Below, in pieces: positions 8,700 to 17,445 of a DNA stretch of 64,000 bases. Numbering within the stretch: the stretch's first letter is position 1; each line of letters opens with the position of its first letter. Where the stretch lies: assembly GCF_014873495.1 (NCBI RefSeq), contig NZ_JADBGF010000001.1:7564001-7628000 (forward strand), read 5' to 3'. A program made the position numbers and the translations under genes. The DNA comes from Streptomyces stelliscabiei (GTDB taxonomy: Bacteria; Actinomycetota; Actinomycetes; Streptomycetales; Streptomycetaceae). Under the pieces are notes generated by a model that had not been told where the DNA came from, did not search any database, and worked only from the letters and a program-made list of their open reading frames with translations.

Positions 8700-8806
8700 G
8701 GAGAAGCGCACCTCGCCGCCGCCGGTCCTCGGTAGTGGCCCCCGGGAGATTGCGAACCCGAGGGCTTCGATCGAAGACCGGCCCGCACCAGACGGCGCGC
8801 TTCTCC
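8700..8806 (+). promoter_or_regulatory. Large structured 5' leader of pnp (probable RNase III target)
   Basis: ggagaagcgc (8700-8709) pairs with gcgcttctcc (8797-8806). Inside it, gccggtc (8721-8727) pairs with gaccggc (8776-8782), and cttcgatcgaag (8764-8775) is self-complementary. This gives a long branched stem 70 bases before pnp. In S. coelicolor and E. coli the rpsO-pnp intergenic RNA is cut by RNase III, so this is the best candidate site. Confidence 0.6.
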
Positions 8807-8873
8807 GCCACCGTCCCCCTGCCACACGGGCAGGCCCAGGGACGAAAGACGAAAAGTATCGGAGAATTTGCTA

Positions 8874-11093
8874 GTGGAGAACGAGACCCACTACGCCGAG
8901 GCCGTCATCGACAACGGCTCCTTCGGCACCCGCACCATCCGTTTCGAGACGGGCCGTCTGGCCCGCCAGGCCGCCGGCTCCGCCGTGGCCTACCTGGACG
9001 ACGACACCATGGTGCTGTCGGCCACCACGGCTTCCAAGAACCCCAAGGACCAGCTCGACTTCTTCCCCCTCACGGTGGACGTCGAGGAGCGGATGTACGC
9101 CGCCGGCAAGATCCCCGGCAGCTTCTTCCGCCGTGAGGGCCGTCCCTCCGAGGACGCCATCCTCACCTGCCGCCTGATCGACCGCCCGCTGCGCCCGTCC
9201 TTCAAGAAGGGCCTGCGCAACGAGATCCAGGTCGTCGCCACGATCATGGCGCTCAACCCCGACCACCTGTACGACGTCGTCGCGATCAACGCCGCGTCCG
9301 CGTCCACGCAGCTGGCCGGTCTGCCCTTCTCCGGTCCGATCGGCGGCGTCCGCGTCGCGCTGATCAACAACCAGTGGGTGGCCTTCCCGACGCACACCGA
9401 GCTGGAGGACGCCGTCTTCGACATGGTCGTCGCCGGCCGTGTCCTGGAGGACGGCGACGTCGCGATCATGATGGTCGAGGCCGAGGCCACCGAGAAGACG
9501 ATCCAGCTGGTCCAGGGCGGCGCCGAGGCGCCTACCGAGGAGGTCGTCGCCGCCGGTCTGGACGCCGCGAAGCCCTTCATCAAGGTGCTCTGCAAGGCCC
9601 AGGCCGACCTCGCGTCGAAGGCCGCCAAGCCGACCGGCGAGTTCCCGGTCTTCCTCGACTACCAGGACGACGTCCTGGAGGCGCTCACCGCCGCGGTCAA
9701 GGACGAGCTGACGCAGGCCCTCACCATCGCGGGCAAGCAGGAGCGCGAGGCCGAGCTGGACCGCGTCAAGGGTCTGGCCGCCGAGAAGCTGCTCCCGCAG
9801 TTCGAGGGCCGCGAGAAGGAGATCTCCGCCGCGTACCGCTCGCTGACCAAGTCCCTGGTCCGTGAGCGCGTCATCAAGGACAAGGTCCGCATCGACGGCC
9901 GCGGCGTCACGGACATCCGTACGCTGGCCGCCGAGGTCGAGGCCATCCCGCGCGTGCACGGTTCGGCGCTGTTCGAGCGTGGCGAGACCCAGATCCTGGG
10001 CGTCACCACCCTCAACATGCTCCGGATGGAGCAGCAGCTCGACACCCTCTCCCCGGTGACGCGCAAGCGCTACATGCACAACTACAACTTCCCGCCGTAC
10101 TCCGTCGGCGAGACCGGCCGCGTCGGTTCCCCGAAGCGCCGCGAGATCGGCCACGGCGCCCTCGCCGAGCGCGCCATCGTGCCGGTGCTGCCGACGCGCG
10201 AGGAGTTCCCCTACGCGATCCGTCAGGTGTCCGAGGCCCTCGGCTCCAACGGCTCGACGTCCATGGGCTCGGTCTGCGCCTCCACCATGTCGCTGCTGAA
10301 CGCCGGTGTGCCGCTGAAGGCCCCCGTCGCCGGTATCGCCATGGGCCTGATCTCGCAGGAGATCAACGGCGAGACGCACTACGTCGCCCTCACCGACATC
10401 CTCGGTGCGGAGGACGCCTTCGGCGACATGGACTTCAAGGTCGCCGGCACCAAGGAGTTCGTCACCGCCCTCCAGCTCGACACCAAGCTGGACGGCATCC
10501 CCGCCTCCGTCCTGGCCGCCGCCCTCAAGCAGGCCCGTGACGCCCGCCTCCACATCCTCGACGTGATGATGGAAGCGATCGACACGCCGGACGAGATGTC
10601 CCCCAACGCCCCGCGGATCATCACCGTCAAGATCCCCGTGGACAAGATCGGTGAGGTCATCGGCCCCAAGGGCAAGATGATCAACCAGATCCAGGAGGAC
10701 ACCGGCGCCGAGATCACGATCGAGGACGACGGCACCATCTACATCGGTGCCCAGCAGGGCTCGCAGGCCGAGGCCGCCCGCGCCACGATCAACGGCATCG
10801 CCAACCCGACCATGCCGGAGGTCGGCGAGCGCTACCTGGGCACCGTCGTGAAGACGACGACCTTCGGCGCGTTCGTGTCGCTGCTCCCGGGCAAGGACGG
10901 TCTGCTGCACATCTCGCAGATCCGCAAGCTCGCCGGTGGCAAGCGCGTGGAGAACGTCGAGGACGTCGTCGGCGTGGGCTCCAAGGTCCAGGTCGAGATC
11001 GCCGAGATCGACTCCCGCGGCAAGCTCTCCCTCATCCCCGTGATCGAGGGCGAGGACGGCTCCGAGGACAAGAAGGACGACGGCGACAAGTGA
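8874..11093 (+). CDS. pnp: Polyribonucleotide nucleotidyltransferase (PNPase)
   Basis: A phosphorolytic 3'-5' exoribonuclease; in Streptomyces it also adds heteropolymeric 3' tails to RNA. The 739 residues include two RNase PH domains (about 10-150 and 330-560) separated by an alpha-helical domain, then a KH domain with IGPKGKMINQIQ near 600 and an S1 domain with GTVVKTTTFGAFVSL near 660. The GTG at 8874 is preferred over the TTG at 8868: GGAGA at 8861-8865 is eight bases from GTG but only two from TTG, and remembered homologues begin at ENETHYAEAVIDNG. Its stop overlaps the start of the next gene by four bases (GTGA), implying translational coupling. Confidence 0.97.
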   Translation: MENETHYAEAVIDNGSFGTRTIRFETGRLARQAAGSAVAYLDDDTMVLSATTASKNPKDQLDFFPLTVDVEERMYAAGKIPGSFFRREGRPSEDAILTCRLIDRPLRPSFKKGLRNEIQVVATIMALNPDHLYDVVAINAASASTQLAGLPFSGPIGGVRVALINNQWVAFPTHTELEDAVFDMVVAGRVLEDGDVAIMMVEAEATEKTIQLVQGGAEAPTEEVVAAGLDAAKPFIKVLCKAQADLASKAAKPTGEFPVFLDYQDDVLEALTAAVKDELTQALTIAGKQEREAELDRVKGLAAEKLLPQFEGREKEISAAYRSLTKSLVRERVIKDKVRIDGRGVTDIRTLAAEVEAIPRVHGSALFERGETQILGVTTLNMLRMEQQLDTLSPVTRKRYMHNYNFPPYSVGETGRVGSPKRREIGHGALAERAIVPVLPTREEFPYAIRQVSEALGSNGSTSMGSVCASTMSLLNAGVPLKAPVAGIAMGLISQEINGETHYVALTDILGAEDAFGDMDFKVAGTKEFVTALQLDTKLDGIPASVLAAALKQARDARLHILDVMMEAIDTPDEMSPNAPRIITVKIPVDKIGEVIGPKGKMINQIQEDTGAEITIEDDGTIYIGAQQGSQAEAARATINGIANPTMPEVGERYLGTVVKTTTFGAFVSLLPGKDGLLHISQIRKLAGGKRVENVEDVVGVGSKVQVEIAEIDSRGKLSLIPVIEGEDGSEDKKDDGDK

Positions 11094-12469
11094 CGTCCCG
11101 TAGCTCCCAGGCGACGGCCCGCACCTCCACGGAGGCGCGGGCCGTCGCCCGTACCCAAACCCTGATCAAGGGCAGAGACGGCATCGGCACGGTCCGCAAG
11201 ACCACCCTCCCGGGCGGCCTGCGCATCGTCACCGAGACCCTGCCGTCCGTGCGCTCCGCCACCTTCGGCATCTGGGCGCACGTCGGCTCCCGCGACGAGT
11301 CGCCCGCGCTGAACGGCGCCACCCACTACCTGGAGCACCTGCTCTTCAAGGGCACCTCGCGCCGCAGCGCGCTCGACATCTCCTCCGCGATCGACGCGGT
11401 CGGCGGCGAGATGAACGCGTTCACGGCCAAGGAGTACACGTGCTACTACGCGCGCGTGCTCGACACCGACCTGCCGCTCGCCATCGACACGGTCTGCGAC
11501 ATGCTCACCGGCTCGCTCATCCGCGAGGAGGACGTCGACGTGGAGCGCGGCGCCATCCTCGAAGAGATCGCGATGACCGAGGACGACCCGGGCGACTGCG
11601 TGCACGACCTGTTCGCACACACCATGTTCGGCGACACCCCCCTCGGCCGCCCGGTCCTCGGCACGGTCGACACCGTCAACGCCCTCACCGCCGACCGCAT
11701 CCGCCGCTTCTACAAGAAGCACTACGACCCGACCCACCTCGTGGTCGCCTGCGCGGGCAACGTCGACCACAACAAGGTCGTACGACAGGTCCGCGCGGCC
11801 TTCGAGAGCGCCGGCGCCCTCACCCGCGCCGATGCCACCCCGATCGCCCCGCGCGAGGGCCGCCGCGGCCTGCGTACGGCCGGCCGGGTCGAACTGGTCG
11901 GGCGTAAGACCGAGCAGGCGCACGTCGTCCTCGGCATGCCCGGCCTCGCCCGCACCGACGAGCGTCGCTGGGCCCTCGGCGTCCTCAACACCGCGCTCGG
12001 CGGCGGCATGTCCTCCCGTCTCTTCCAGGAGGTCCGGGAGAAGCGCGGCCTCGCCTACAGCGTGTACTCGTACACGTCCGGCTTCGCCGACTGCGGCCTC
12101 TTCGGCGTCTACGCCGGCTGCCGCCCGTCCCAGGTGCACGACGTGCTGAAGATCTGCCGCGACGAACTCGACCAGGTCGCCGAGAACGGGCTGCCCGACG
12201 ACGAGATCGAGCGCGCCATCGGCCAGCTCCGCGGCTCCACGGTCCTCGGCCTGGAGGACACCGGCGCGATCATGAACCGCATCGGCAAGAGCGAGCTGTG
12301 CTGGGGCGAGCAGATGTCCGTCGACGAGATGCTGACCCGCATAGCGATGGTGACCCCGGACGAGGTCCGCTCCGTGGCCCGCGAGATTCTGGGCCGGCGG
12401 CCCTCCCTGTCGGTGATCGGCCCGCTCAAGGACAAACAGGCGTCCCGTCTCCACGAAGCCGTCGCCTGA
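11090..12469 (+). CDS. M16-family zinc metallopeptidase (mitochondrial processing peptidase-like)
   Basis: A 459-residue peptidase with the inverted zinc motif HYLEH: His79 and His83 as ligands, Glu82 as catalytic base. The downstream VERGAILEEI segment (about 150) should supply the third zinc ligand. The C-terminal half contains the inactive M16 domain with GGGMSSRLFQEVREKRGLAYSVYS near 300. There is no signal peptide, so it is cytoplasmic. The gene overlaps pnp by four bases and lies just before dapB, the usual actinobacterial order. Its physiological substrate is not apparent from the sequence. Confidence 0.93.
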   Translation: MTSRSSQATARTSTEARAVARTQTLIKGRDGIGTVRKTTLPGGLRIVTETLPSVRSATFGIWAHVGSRDESPALNGATHYLEHLLFKGTSRRSALDISSAIDAVGGEMNAFTAKEYTCYYARVLDTDLPLAIDTVCDMLTGSLIREEDVDVERGAILEEIAMTEDDPGDCVHDLFAHTMFGDTPLGRPVLGTVDTVNALTADRIRRFYKKHYDPTHLVVACAGNVDHNKVVRQVRAAFESAGALTRADATPIAPREGRRGLRTAGRVELVGRKTEQAHVVLGMPGLARTDERRWALGVLNTALGGGMSSRLFQEVREKRGLAYSVYSYTSGFADCGLFGVYAGCRPSQVHDVLKICRDELDQVAENGLPDDEIERAIGQLRGSTVLGLEDTGAIMNRIGKSELCWGEQMSVDEMLTRIAMVTPDEVRSVAREILGRRPSLSVIGPLKDKQASRLHEAVA

Positions 12470-12492
12470 CACCCCAGTTAAGGAACCAAGCA

Positions 12493-13245
12493 ATGAGCAA
12501 GCTGCGCGTGGCGGTCATCGGTGCCCGGGGCCGTATCGGCTCCGAGGCCGTGCGGGCCGTCGAGGCCGCCGAGGACATGGAGCTGGTCGCCGCCCTGAGC
12601 CGGGGCGACGAGCTGGAGACCCTGGCGGAGACCGGCGCCCAGGTCGCCGTCGAACTGACCACCCCCGCCTCGGTCATGGACAACCTCGACTTCTGCGTAC
12701 GCCACGGCATCCACGCGGTCGTCGGGACGACGGGCTGGACCGACGAACGCCTCGCGCAGCTGGGCGGCTGGCTGGCGAAGTCCCCGGAGACGGGCGTGCT
12801 CATCGCGCCCAACTTCTCCATCGGGGCCGTCCTGACCATGAAGTTCGCGCAGATCGCCGCGCCGTACTTCGAGTCCGTCGAGGTCGTCGAACTGCACCAC
12901 CCGAACAAGGTCGACGCCCCCAGCGGCACCGCCACCCGCACCGCGCAGCTCATCGCCGAGGCCCGCCGGGCCGCGGGCACGGCCCCCGCGCCGGACGCCA
13001 CGGCCACGGCCCTGGACGGCGCGCGGGGCGCCGACGTCGACGGCGTCCCCGTGCACGCCGTACGCCTGCGGGGTCTCCTCGCCCACCAGGAGGTGCTGCT
13101 CGGCGGGGAGGGGGAGACCCTGACGGTTCGTCATGACTCCCTCCACCACAGCAGTTTCATGCCGGGCATCCTGCTCGGCGCCCGCCGCGTGGTGACGACC
13201 CCGGGCCTCACCTTCGGCCTCGAACACTTCCTCGACCTGGGCTGA
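12493..13245 (+). CDS. dapB: 4-hydroxy-tetrahydrodipicolinate reductase
   Basis: The NAD(P)H-dependent second step of the dedicated diaminopimelate/lysine branch. The 250-residue product opens with a Rossmann VAVIGARGRIGSE nucleotide-binding loop. The catalytic ELHHPNKVDAPSGTA motif lies near residue 135, as in all DapB. The ATG at 12493 follows AAGGA at 12480-12484. It lies 23 bases after the M16 peptidase gene, so it is probably cotranscribed from pnp onward. The pathway partner dapA is 3.2 kb downstream. Confidence 0.96.
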   Translation: MSKLRVAVIGARGRIGSEAVRAVEAAEDMELVAALSRGDELETLAETGAQVAVELTTPASVMDNLDFCVRHGIHAVVGTTGWTDERLAQLGGWLAKSPETGVLIAPNFSIGAVLTMKFAQIAAPYFESVEVVELHHPNKVDAPSGTATRTAQLIAEARRAAGTAPAPDATATALDGARGADVDGVPVHAVRLRGLLAHQEVLLGGEGETLTVRHDSLHHSSFMPGILLGARRVVTTPGLTFGLEHFLDLG

Positions 13246-13262
13246 TCGGGCCGGGAGAAGTC

Positions 13263-13718
13263 ATGCGCGCGAAGCTCACCTACGCCGTCACGGCAGCCGT
13301 CCTGGTCGTCTACTTCGTCCTGGTCGGCAGCCGCGGGGTCCTGCTCATCGAGACCGGCACACCGATCACGATCGCCTTCGGCGTCGCCGTGCTCGTCCTG
13401 CCGGGGATCGGCCTGTGGTTCCTCTGGAAGAACACCCAGTTCGTCCGCAGGGCCAACCAGCTCGCCGCCGAACTCGACTCCGAAGGGGGCCTGCCCGTCG
13501 ACGAGTTGAAGCGGACCCCGAGCGGCCGCATCGACCGCGACTCGGCCGACGAGGTCTTCGCGCGCCGCAAGGAGGAGACCGAGGACGCCCCCGACGACTG
13601 GCGCACCTGGTTCCGGCTCGCCGTCGCCTACCACGACGCCCGCGACACCCCCCGGGCCCGCAAGGCCATGCAGCGCGCGATCGCCCTCCACGACGGCAGA
13701 CCGGCACCGACCGTCTGA
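13263..13718 (+). CDS. Small membrane protein with C-terminal helical-repeat tail
   Basis: A 151-residue protein. Two N-terminal transmembrane helices (about 5-25 and 33-55) are followed by a charged cytoplasmic region. The end, DDWRTWFRLAVAYHDARDTPRARKAMQRAIALH, resembles a single TPR-like helical hairpin. The ATG is preceded by GGGAGAA 17 bases after the dapB stop, suggesting the same operon. I recognise it only as the conserved actinobacterial membrane protein found after dapB; its function is unknown. Confidence 0.85.
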   Translation: MRAKLTYAVTAAVLVVYFVLVGSRGVLLIETGTPITIAFGVAVLVLPGIGLWFLWKNTQFVRRANQLAAELDSEGGLPVDELKRTPSGRIDRDSADEVFARRKEETEDAPDDWRTWFRLAVAYHDARDTPRARKAMQRAIALHDGRPAPTV

Positions 13719-13751
13719 CCTGCCGCCGTGCCCGCAAGTGCGCGGTCGCGT

Positions 13752-13796
13752 ACGAGTGAGGGGCCGATCCGCACAGCGGATCGGCCCCTCACTCGT
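13752..13796. terminator. Bidirectional terminator
   Basis: A 20-bp perfect stem (13752-13771 with 13777-13796) with a 5-nt loop lies between convergent genes ending at 13718 (+) and 13805 (-). Confidence 0.93.
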
Positions 13797-13804
13797 ATGT
13801 GCGA

Positions 13805-14362
13805 TTACGCGGCGCGCCCGTACTCCGCCGCCCACGCCTCGATCGTGTCGGCCGCCTTGTCGAAGGCCTCCGTACGTGCCAGGAAGTCGGCGTTGTGCGT
13901 GGTCATCAGCGGCGTCACGTACTCCTGCACCCGGTCCGTACGGACGAGGAGCAGCGCCTGTCCCTGCACGGACCGGGGCAGCCCGAGCCAGCGCACCGGC
14001 TGCTGCACGGTACGCACCGAGACGCTGGCCTCCCACGACGCGGTACGCGTGCGGAAGAAGCCCACCTGACGCACCCCCCGCGCACTCACCCAGATGCCGA
14101 CCCGCAGCAGCCGCAGGGCGCAGCCGATGACCAGCAGGGCACCGCCGAAGCAGATCGCACCGGCCTGCGGGGTGTCGGCCACCGCGATGATGACGGCCGC
14201 GACCAGCACGTACGAGGCGAGCAGCAGCAGGAGCGCGGCCGCGCCGACCCGCCAGGGACCGGGGCGGTAGGGGCGTCGCCAGCGGTCGCGGTCCTCGAAC
14301 GGCAGCGCCTCGTCCACCGTGTGGTCGAAGGCGCGGTCGGCGGTCAGGAAGGGCAGGGGCAC
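13805..14362 (-). CDS. PH-domain-like membrane protein
   Basis: A 185-residue protein. Two adjacent hydrophobic segments (about 38-62 and 68-88) lie after a short cytoplasmic N-terminus. The C-terminal half, starting VGIWVSARGVRQVGFFRTRTASW, has the strand pattern of bacterial PH (bPH2-like) domains. It ends with a helix EAFDKAADTIEAWAAEY. It is convergent with the dapB operon and divergent from thyX. No partner is evident and its function is unknown; the homologue lies at the same position in S. coelicolor as I recall. Confidence 0.8.
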   Translation of the reverse strand: MPLPFLTADRAFDHTVDEALPFEDRDRWRRPYRPGPWRVGAAALLLLLASYVLVAAVIIAVADTPQAGAICFGGALLVIGCALRLLRVGIWVSARGVRQVGFFRTRTASWEASVSVRTVQQPVRWLGLPRSVQGQALLLVRTDRVQEYVTPLMTTHNADFLARTEAFDKAADTIEAWAAEYGRAA

Positions 14363-14550
14363 GGCTGGTCCTCACTCGATCCACGCACAGCTTTCGCCGG
14401 GTGAGGCTACCGAGCCGGGCCCCTCCCCACCACTTTCGGGGGCCCGTCAGGGGTACAAGCAGGCGCAACTCGGGTCATCCCGCGCCCTGCGACGCCGAGC
14501 CGTAGAGTGGGCGCCGCCCGAGCGCAGCAATGGGAAGGATCCTCCGAGCC

Positions 14551-16200
14551 GTGACCGACACCCCCGCCGACGACCTCAAGCCCAGCTTCCGCAGCGATGT
14601 CACCGTCGAGTTGGTGAAGCACAGCGCGGCCGATTCGGACGTGCTGTGGGCCGCCCGAGTCTCCACTGCCGGCGAACAGTCCCTGGAGGAGCTGACGAAG
14701 GACCCCGAGCGCTCCAAGGGCCTCATCAACTACCTGATGCGGGACCGGCACGGCAGCCCCTTCGAGCACAACTCGATGACCTTCTTCATCAGCGCCCCGA
14801 TCTTCGTCTTCCGCGAGTTCATGCGGCACCGGGTGGGCTGGTGCATCGCCGGAGACACAGAGATCACGCTGGAGAGCGAGGCCGGCCATGTCAGGCGGCG
14901 TTCCATCGCGGAGCTCTACAAGCTCTGGCACCTCGGAGTCGAGGACGGTCTCCCGCATTCCGCCGGTGGAGTGACCTGGCACGGCCGGGCCGGGAAGTGG
15001 ATGGCGCAGGTCGGGCGCGGCGAGGAGAACCACTACCTCGGCCTGTACGAGAGTCGTGAGGCCGCCGAGTCCGCCGTGGCGGAATTCCGGGAACTGCACC
15101 CCGATACCCGTATCCGCAAGCTCGAGTCGGTCCGTCGCAACCGTGTGCGCTGCTACGACGAGGAGACGCTGCTGGCCCAGCGAGCCAGGATCGTCGACGT
15201 CATCGAGTCCGGGGTGAAGCCGCTCATCAGGATCACCACCGAGTCCGGGAAGACGCTCCGCTGCACGGTCGATCACGCGGTGCTGACGCCCGAGGGCTGG
15301 AGCAAGGCCGGGGAGTTGGCCGTCGGGGACGCGGTCATGGCGGCGGGAACCGTCCCCCACCCGTCGGAGGCACCGGTCCCGCCGAGCCTGGGTCGCGGCA
15401 TCGGCGTGTGGGCCTCCATGCAGCGAGAGCGGCTGATCAAGGAGATCGACGCCTGCCACCTCTGCGGCCAGGATTTCCCCCGGTCGGAACTCGCCCTGGA
15501 CCATGTGGTGCCGGTGGCGGGCGACCTGGCCCGGGCTCTCGACGAGAAGAACCTCGCCCCCGCGTGCGAACCGTGCCATGCGATCAAGAGTGCCGGCGAG
15601 CAGGCCCTGGCCCGTCGAGACGACAAGAGCGCCAAAGCCGTTCCGGACCGGATCGTCGCCGTCGAACAGGACGGCGAGGAGATGACGTACGACCTCTCCG
15701 TGGAAGGCCCCTGGCACAACTTCCTCGCCAACGGGATCGTCGTCCACAATTCGTACAACGAGGAGTCGGGCCGCTACCGGGAACTCCAGCCCCACTTCTA
15801 CGTCCCCGACGAGGCCCGCAAGCTCGTCCAGGAGGGCCGGCCCGGCAAGTACGTCTTCGTGGAGGGCACGCAGGCGCAGCAGGAGCTGGTCGGGCGGGTC
15901 ATGGAGGACTCGTACGTCCACGCCTACGAGGCGTACCAGGAGATGCTCGCCGCCGGAGTGGCCCGGGAGGTCGCGCGCGCGGTGCTGCCCGTCGGTCTCT
16001 TCTCCTCGATGTACGCCACCTGCAACGCCCGCTCGCTGATGCACTTCCTCGGTCTGCGCACCCAGCACGAGCTCGCGAAGGTGCCGTCCTTCCCCCAGCG
16101 GGAGATCGAGATGGTGGGCGAGCGGATGGAGGCGGAGTGGGCGAAGCTCATGCCGCTGACGCACGCCGCGTTCAATGCGAACGGCCGGGTAGCGCCGTAG
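14551..16200 (+). CDS. thyX: FAD-dependent thymidylate synthase ThyX, precursor interrupted by an intein
   Basis: Makes dTMP from dUMP using methylene-tetrahydrofolate and FADH2. The precursor is 549 residues. Removing residues 98-400 leaves 246 residues, the normal Streptomyces ThyX length. The N-extein holds RSDVTVELVKH, SPFEHNSMTFFI and the RHR of the signature. The C-extein resumes SYNEESGRY and ends NARSLMHFLGLRTQ and FNANGRVAP. Spliced product would read RHRVGWSYNEESGRY across the junction, so the intein splits the substrate/FAD-binding signature and the enzyme should be inactive until splicing. I chose GTG 14551 over ATG 14530: GGAAGGA at 14533-14539 precedes it, and remembered homologues start at TDTPADD. 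dapA follows after a terminator. Confidence 0.95.
   Translation: MTDTPADDLKPSFRSDVTVELVKHSAADSDVLWAARVSTAGEQSLEELTKDPERSKGLINYLMRDRHGSPFEHNSMTFFISAPIFVFREFMRHRVGWCIAGDTEITLESEAGHVRRRSIAELYKLWHLGVEDGLPHSAGGVTWHGRAGKWMAQVGRGEENHYLGLYESREAAESAVAEFRELHPDTRIRKLESVRRNRVRCYDEETLLAQRARIVDVIESGVKPLIRITTESGKTLRCTVDHAVLTPEGWSKAGELAVGDAVMAAGTVPHPSEAPVPPSLGRGIGVWASMQRERLIKEIDACHLCGQDFPRSELALDHVVPVAGDLARALDEKNLAPACEPCHAIKSAGEQALARRDDKSAKAVPDRIVAVEQDGEEMTYDLSVEGPWHNFLANGIVVHNSYNEESGRYRELQPHFYVPDEARKLVQEGRPGKYVFVEGTQAQQELVGRVMEDSYVHAYEAYQEMLAAGVAREVARAVLPVGLFSSMYATCNARSLMHFLGLRTQHELAKVPSFPQREIEMVGERMEAEWAKLMPLTHAAFNANGRVAP
14842..15750 (+). other. ThyX intein with AP2-like and HNH homing endonuclease domains
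   Basis: A 303-codon in-frame insertion, from Cys98 to Asn400 of the ThyX precursor. Block A: CIAGDTEI, with Cys as the first residue. Block B: TVDH at 239-242. Blocks F/G: YDLSVEGPWHNFLANGIVVHN ends in the His-Asn pair, followed by extein Ser as the +1 nucleophile. All class 1 splicing residues are present. Between A and B (about 138-185) lies an AP2-like DNA-binding segment (TWHGRAGKWMAQV, then HYLGLYESREAAESAVAEF). Between B and F (about 302-348) lies an HNH nuclease: CHLC, LALDHVVP, NLAPACEPCH and IKS. No stop or frameshift is present, so both splicing and homing functions look intact. Confidence 0.95.
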
Positions 16201-16300
16201 CGGGCCGTCGAGTTTCGGCCAGGCACAGATGTACGGGTCAGCCGAGCGAAGTGTCCGTATTGCGGCATTTCGAGAAGTTCATCTAGCCTGATCAAACGGA

Positions 16301-16338
16301 CCCGGCACTGCTTGAACCCCCGAGCAGGCAGTGCCGGG
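16301..16338 (+). terminator. Terminator after thyX
   Basis: cccggcactgcttg (16301-16314) pairs with caggcagtgccggg (16325-16338) through 14 bp including one G-U pair, 100 bases after the thyX stop. Confidence 0.85.
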
Positions 16339-16398
16339 CTCCGCATTTGTCCTGACTTTTCCCGCCCCCCGAGGGCAGACCGTGCCCTGAGCAGCGAG

Positions 16399-16404
16399 TA
16401 GCGT
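16399..16404 (+). promoter_or_regulatory. Possible -10 element for a leaderless dapA mRNA
   Basis: TAGCGT ends seven bases before the dapA ATG, with no Shine-Dalgarno sequence between. That placement would put the transcription start at or next to the ATG. I see no clear -35. Confidence 0.45.
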
Positions 16405-16411
16405 GTTACCC

Positions 16412-17311
16412 ATGGCTCCGACCTCGACTCCGCAGACCCCCTTCGGGCGGGTCCTCACCGCCATGGTCACGCCCTTCACGGCGGACGGCGCACTCGACCT
16501 CGACGGCGCGCAGCGGCTCGCCACCCACCTGGTGGACGCAGGCAACGACGGCCTGGTCATCAACGGCACCACCGGCGAGTCCCCCACCACCGGTGACGCG
16601 GAGAAATCGGACCTGGTACGAGCCGTCCTCGAAGCAGTCGGCGACCGCGCCCACATCATCGCCGGCGTCGGCACCAACGACACCCACCACAGCATCGAGC
16701 TGGCCCGCGCCGCCGAGAAGACCGGCGCCCACGGCCTCCTCGTCGTCACGCCGTACTACAACAAGCCCCCGCAGGAGGGCCTGTACCGCCACTTCAGGGC
16801 GATCGCCGACGCCGCCGAGCTGCCGGTGATGCTGTACGACATCCCCGGCCGCAGTGGCGTCCCGATCGACACCGAGACGATCGTCCGACTCGCCGAGCAC
16901 CCGCGCATCGTCGCCAACAAGGACGCCAAGGGCGACCTCGGCCGCGCCAGCTGGGCCATCGCCCGCTCCGGTCTCGCCTGGTACTCCGGCGACGACATGC
17001 TGAACCTCCCGCTGCTCTCCGTGGGCGCGGTCGGTTTCGTCTCCGTCGTCGGCCACGTCGTCACCCCCGAGCTGCGCGCCCTAGTCGACGCGTACGTCTC
17101 CGGTGACGTCCAGAAGGCCACCGAGATCCACCAGAAGCTGCTCCCGGTCTTCACCGGCATGTTCCGCACGCAGGGCGTGATGACCACCAAGGCGGCGCTC
17201 GCCCTCCAGGGTCTGCCGTCCGGACCACTGCGCGCCCCCATGGTCGAGCTTTCGCCCGAGGAGACCGCCCAGCTCAAGATCGATCTTGGTGCCGGCGGGG
17301 TACAGCTCTGA
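16412..17311 (+). CDS. dapA: 4-hydroxy-tetrahydrodipicolinate synthase
   Basis: Condenses pyruvate with aspartate semialdehyde, the first committed step to diaminopimelate and lysine. The 299-residue TIM barrel has NGTTGESPT near residue 48 (substrate Thr pair), the catalytic Tyr in VTPYYNKPPQEG near 115, YDIPGRSG near 142 and the Schiff-base Lys in VANKDAKGD near 170. ATG 16412 is preferred over GTG 16403, since homologues begin MAPTSTPQTPFGR. No ribosome-binding site is visible. rnj follows after 148 bases on the same strand. Confidence 0.95.
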   Translation: MAPTSTPQTPFGRVLTAMVTPFTADGALDLDGAQRLATHLVDAGNDGLVINGTTGESPTTGDAEKSDLVRAVLEAVGDRAHIIAGVGTNDTHHSIELARAAEKTGAHGLLVVTPYYNKPPQEGLYRHFRAIADAAELPVMLYDIPGRSGVPIDTETIVRLAEHPRIVANKDAKGDLGRASWAIARSGLAWYSGDDMLNLPLLSVGAVGFVSVVGHVVTPELRALVDAYVSGDVQKATEIHQKLLPVFTGMFRTQGVMTTKAALALQGLPSGPLRAPMVELSPEETAQLKIDLGAGGVQL

Positions 17312-17408
17312 CAACGGACGTCGCACGACGCGCCAACCAGACTTCACAACTGAATAGGCAGGACGAAAGCGCCTGCGTCCCCATCCACAACTGCTTTTGC
17401 ACGAACGT

Positions 17409-17445
17409 CATGCGCGCCACGTGCCCCAGGTACGTGGCGCGCATG
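17409..17445 (+). promoter_or_regulatory. Perfect 14-bp hairpin just before the RNase J ribosome-binding site
   Basis: catgcgcgccacgt (17409-17422) pairs with acgtggcgcgcatg (17432-17445) around a 9-nt loop. It ends three bases before the GAGGAG used by rnj. No T-tract follows directly. It could be an mRNA-stability or autoregulatory element, or a dapA terminator. Confidence 0.65.

Noticed and set aside
14551..16200. thyX read as two broken genes or a frameshifted gene
   Set aside because: A single unbroken frame with all intein splicing residues explains the interruption.
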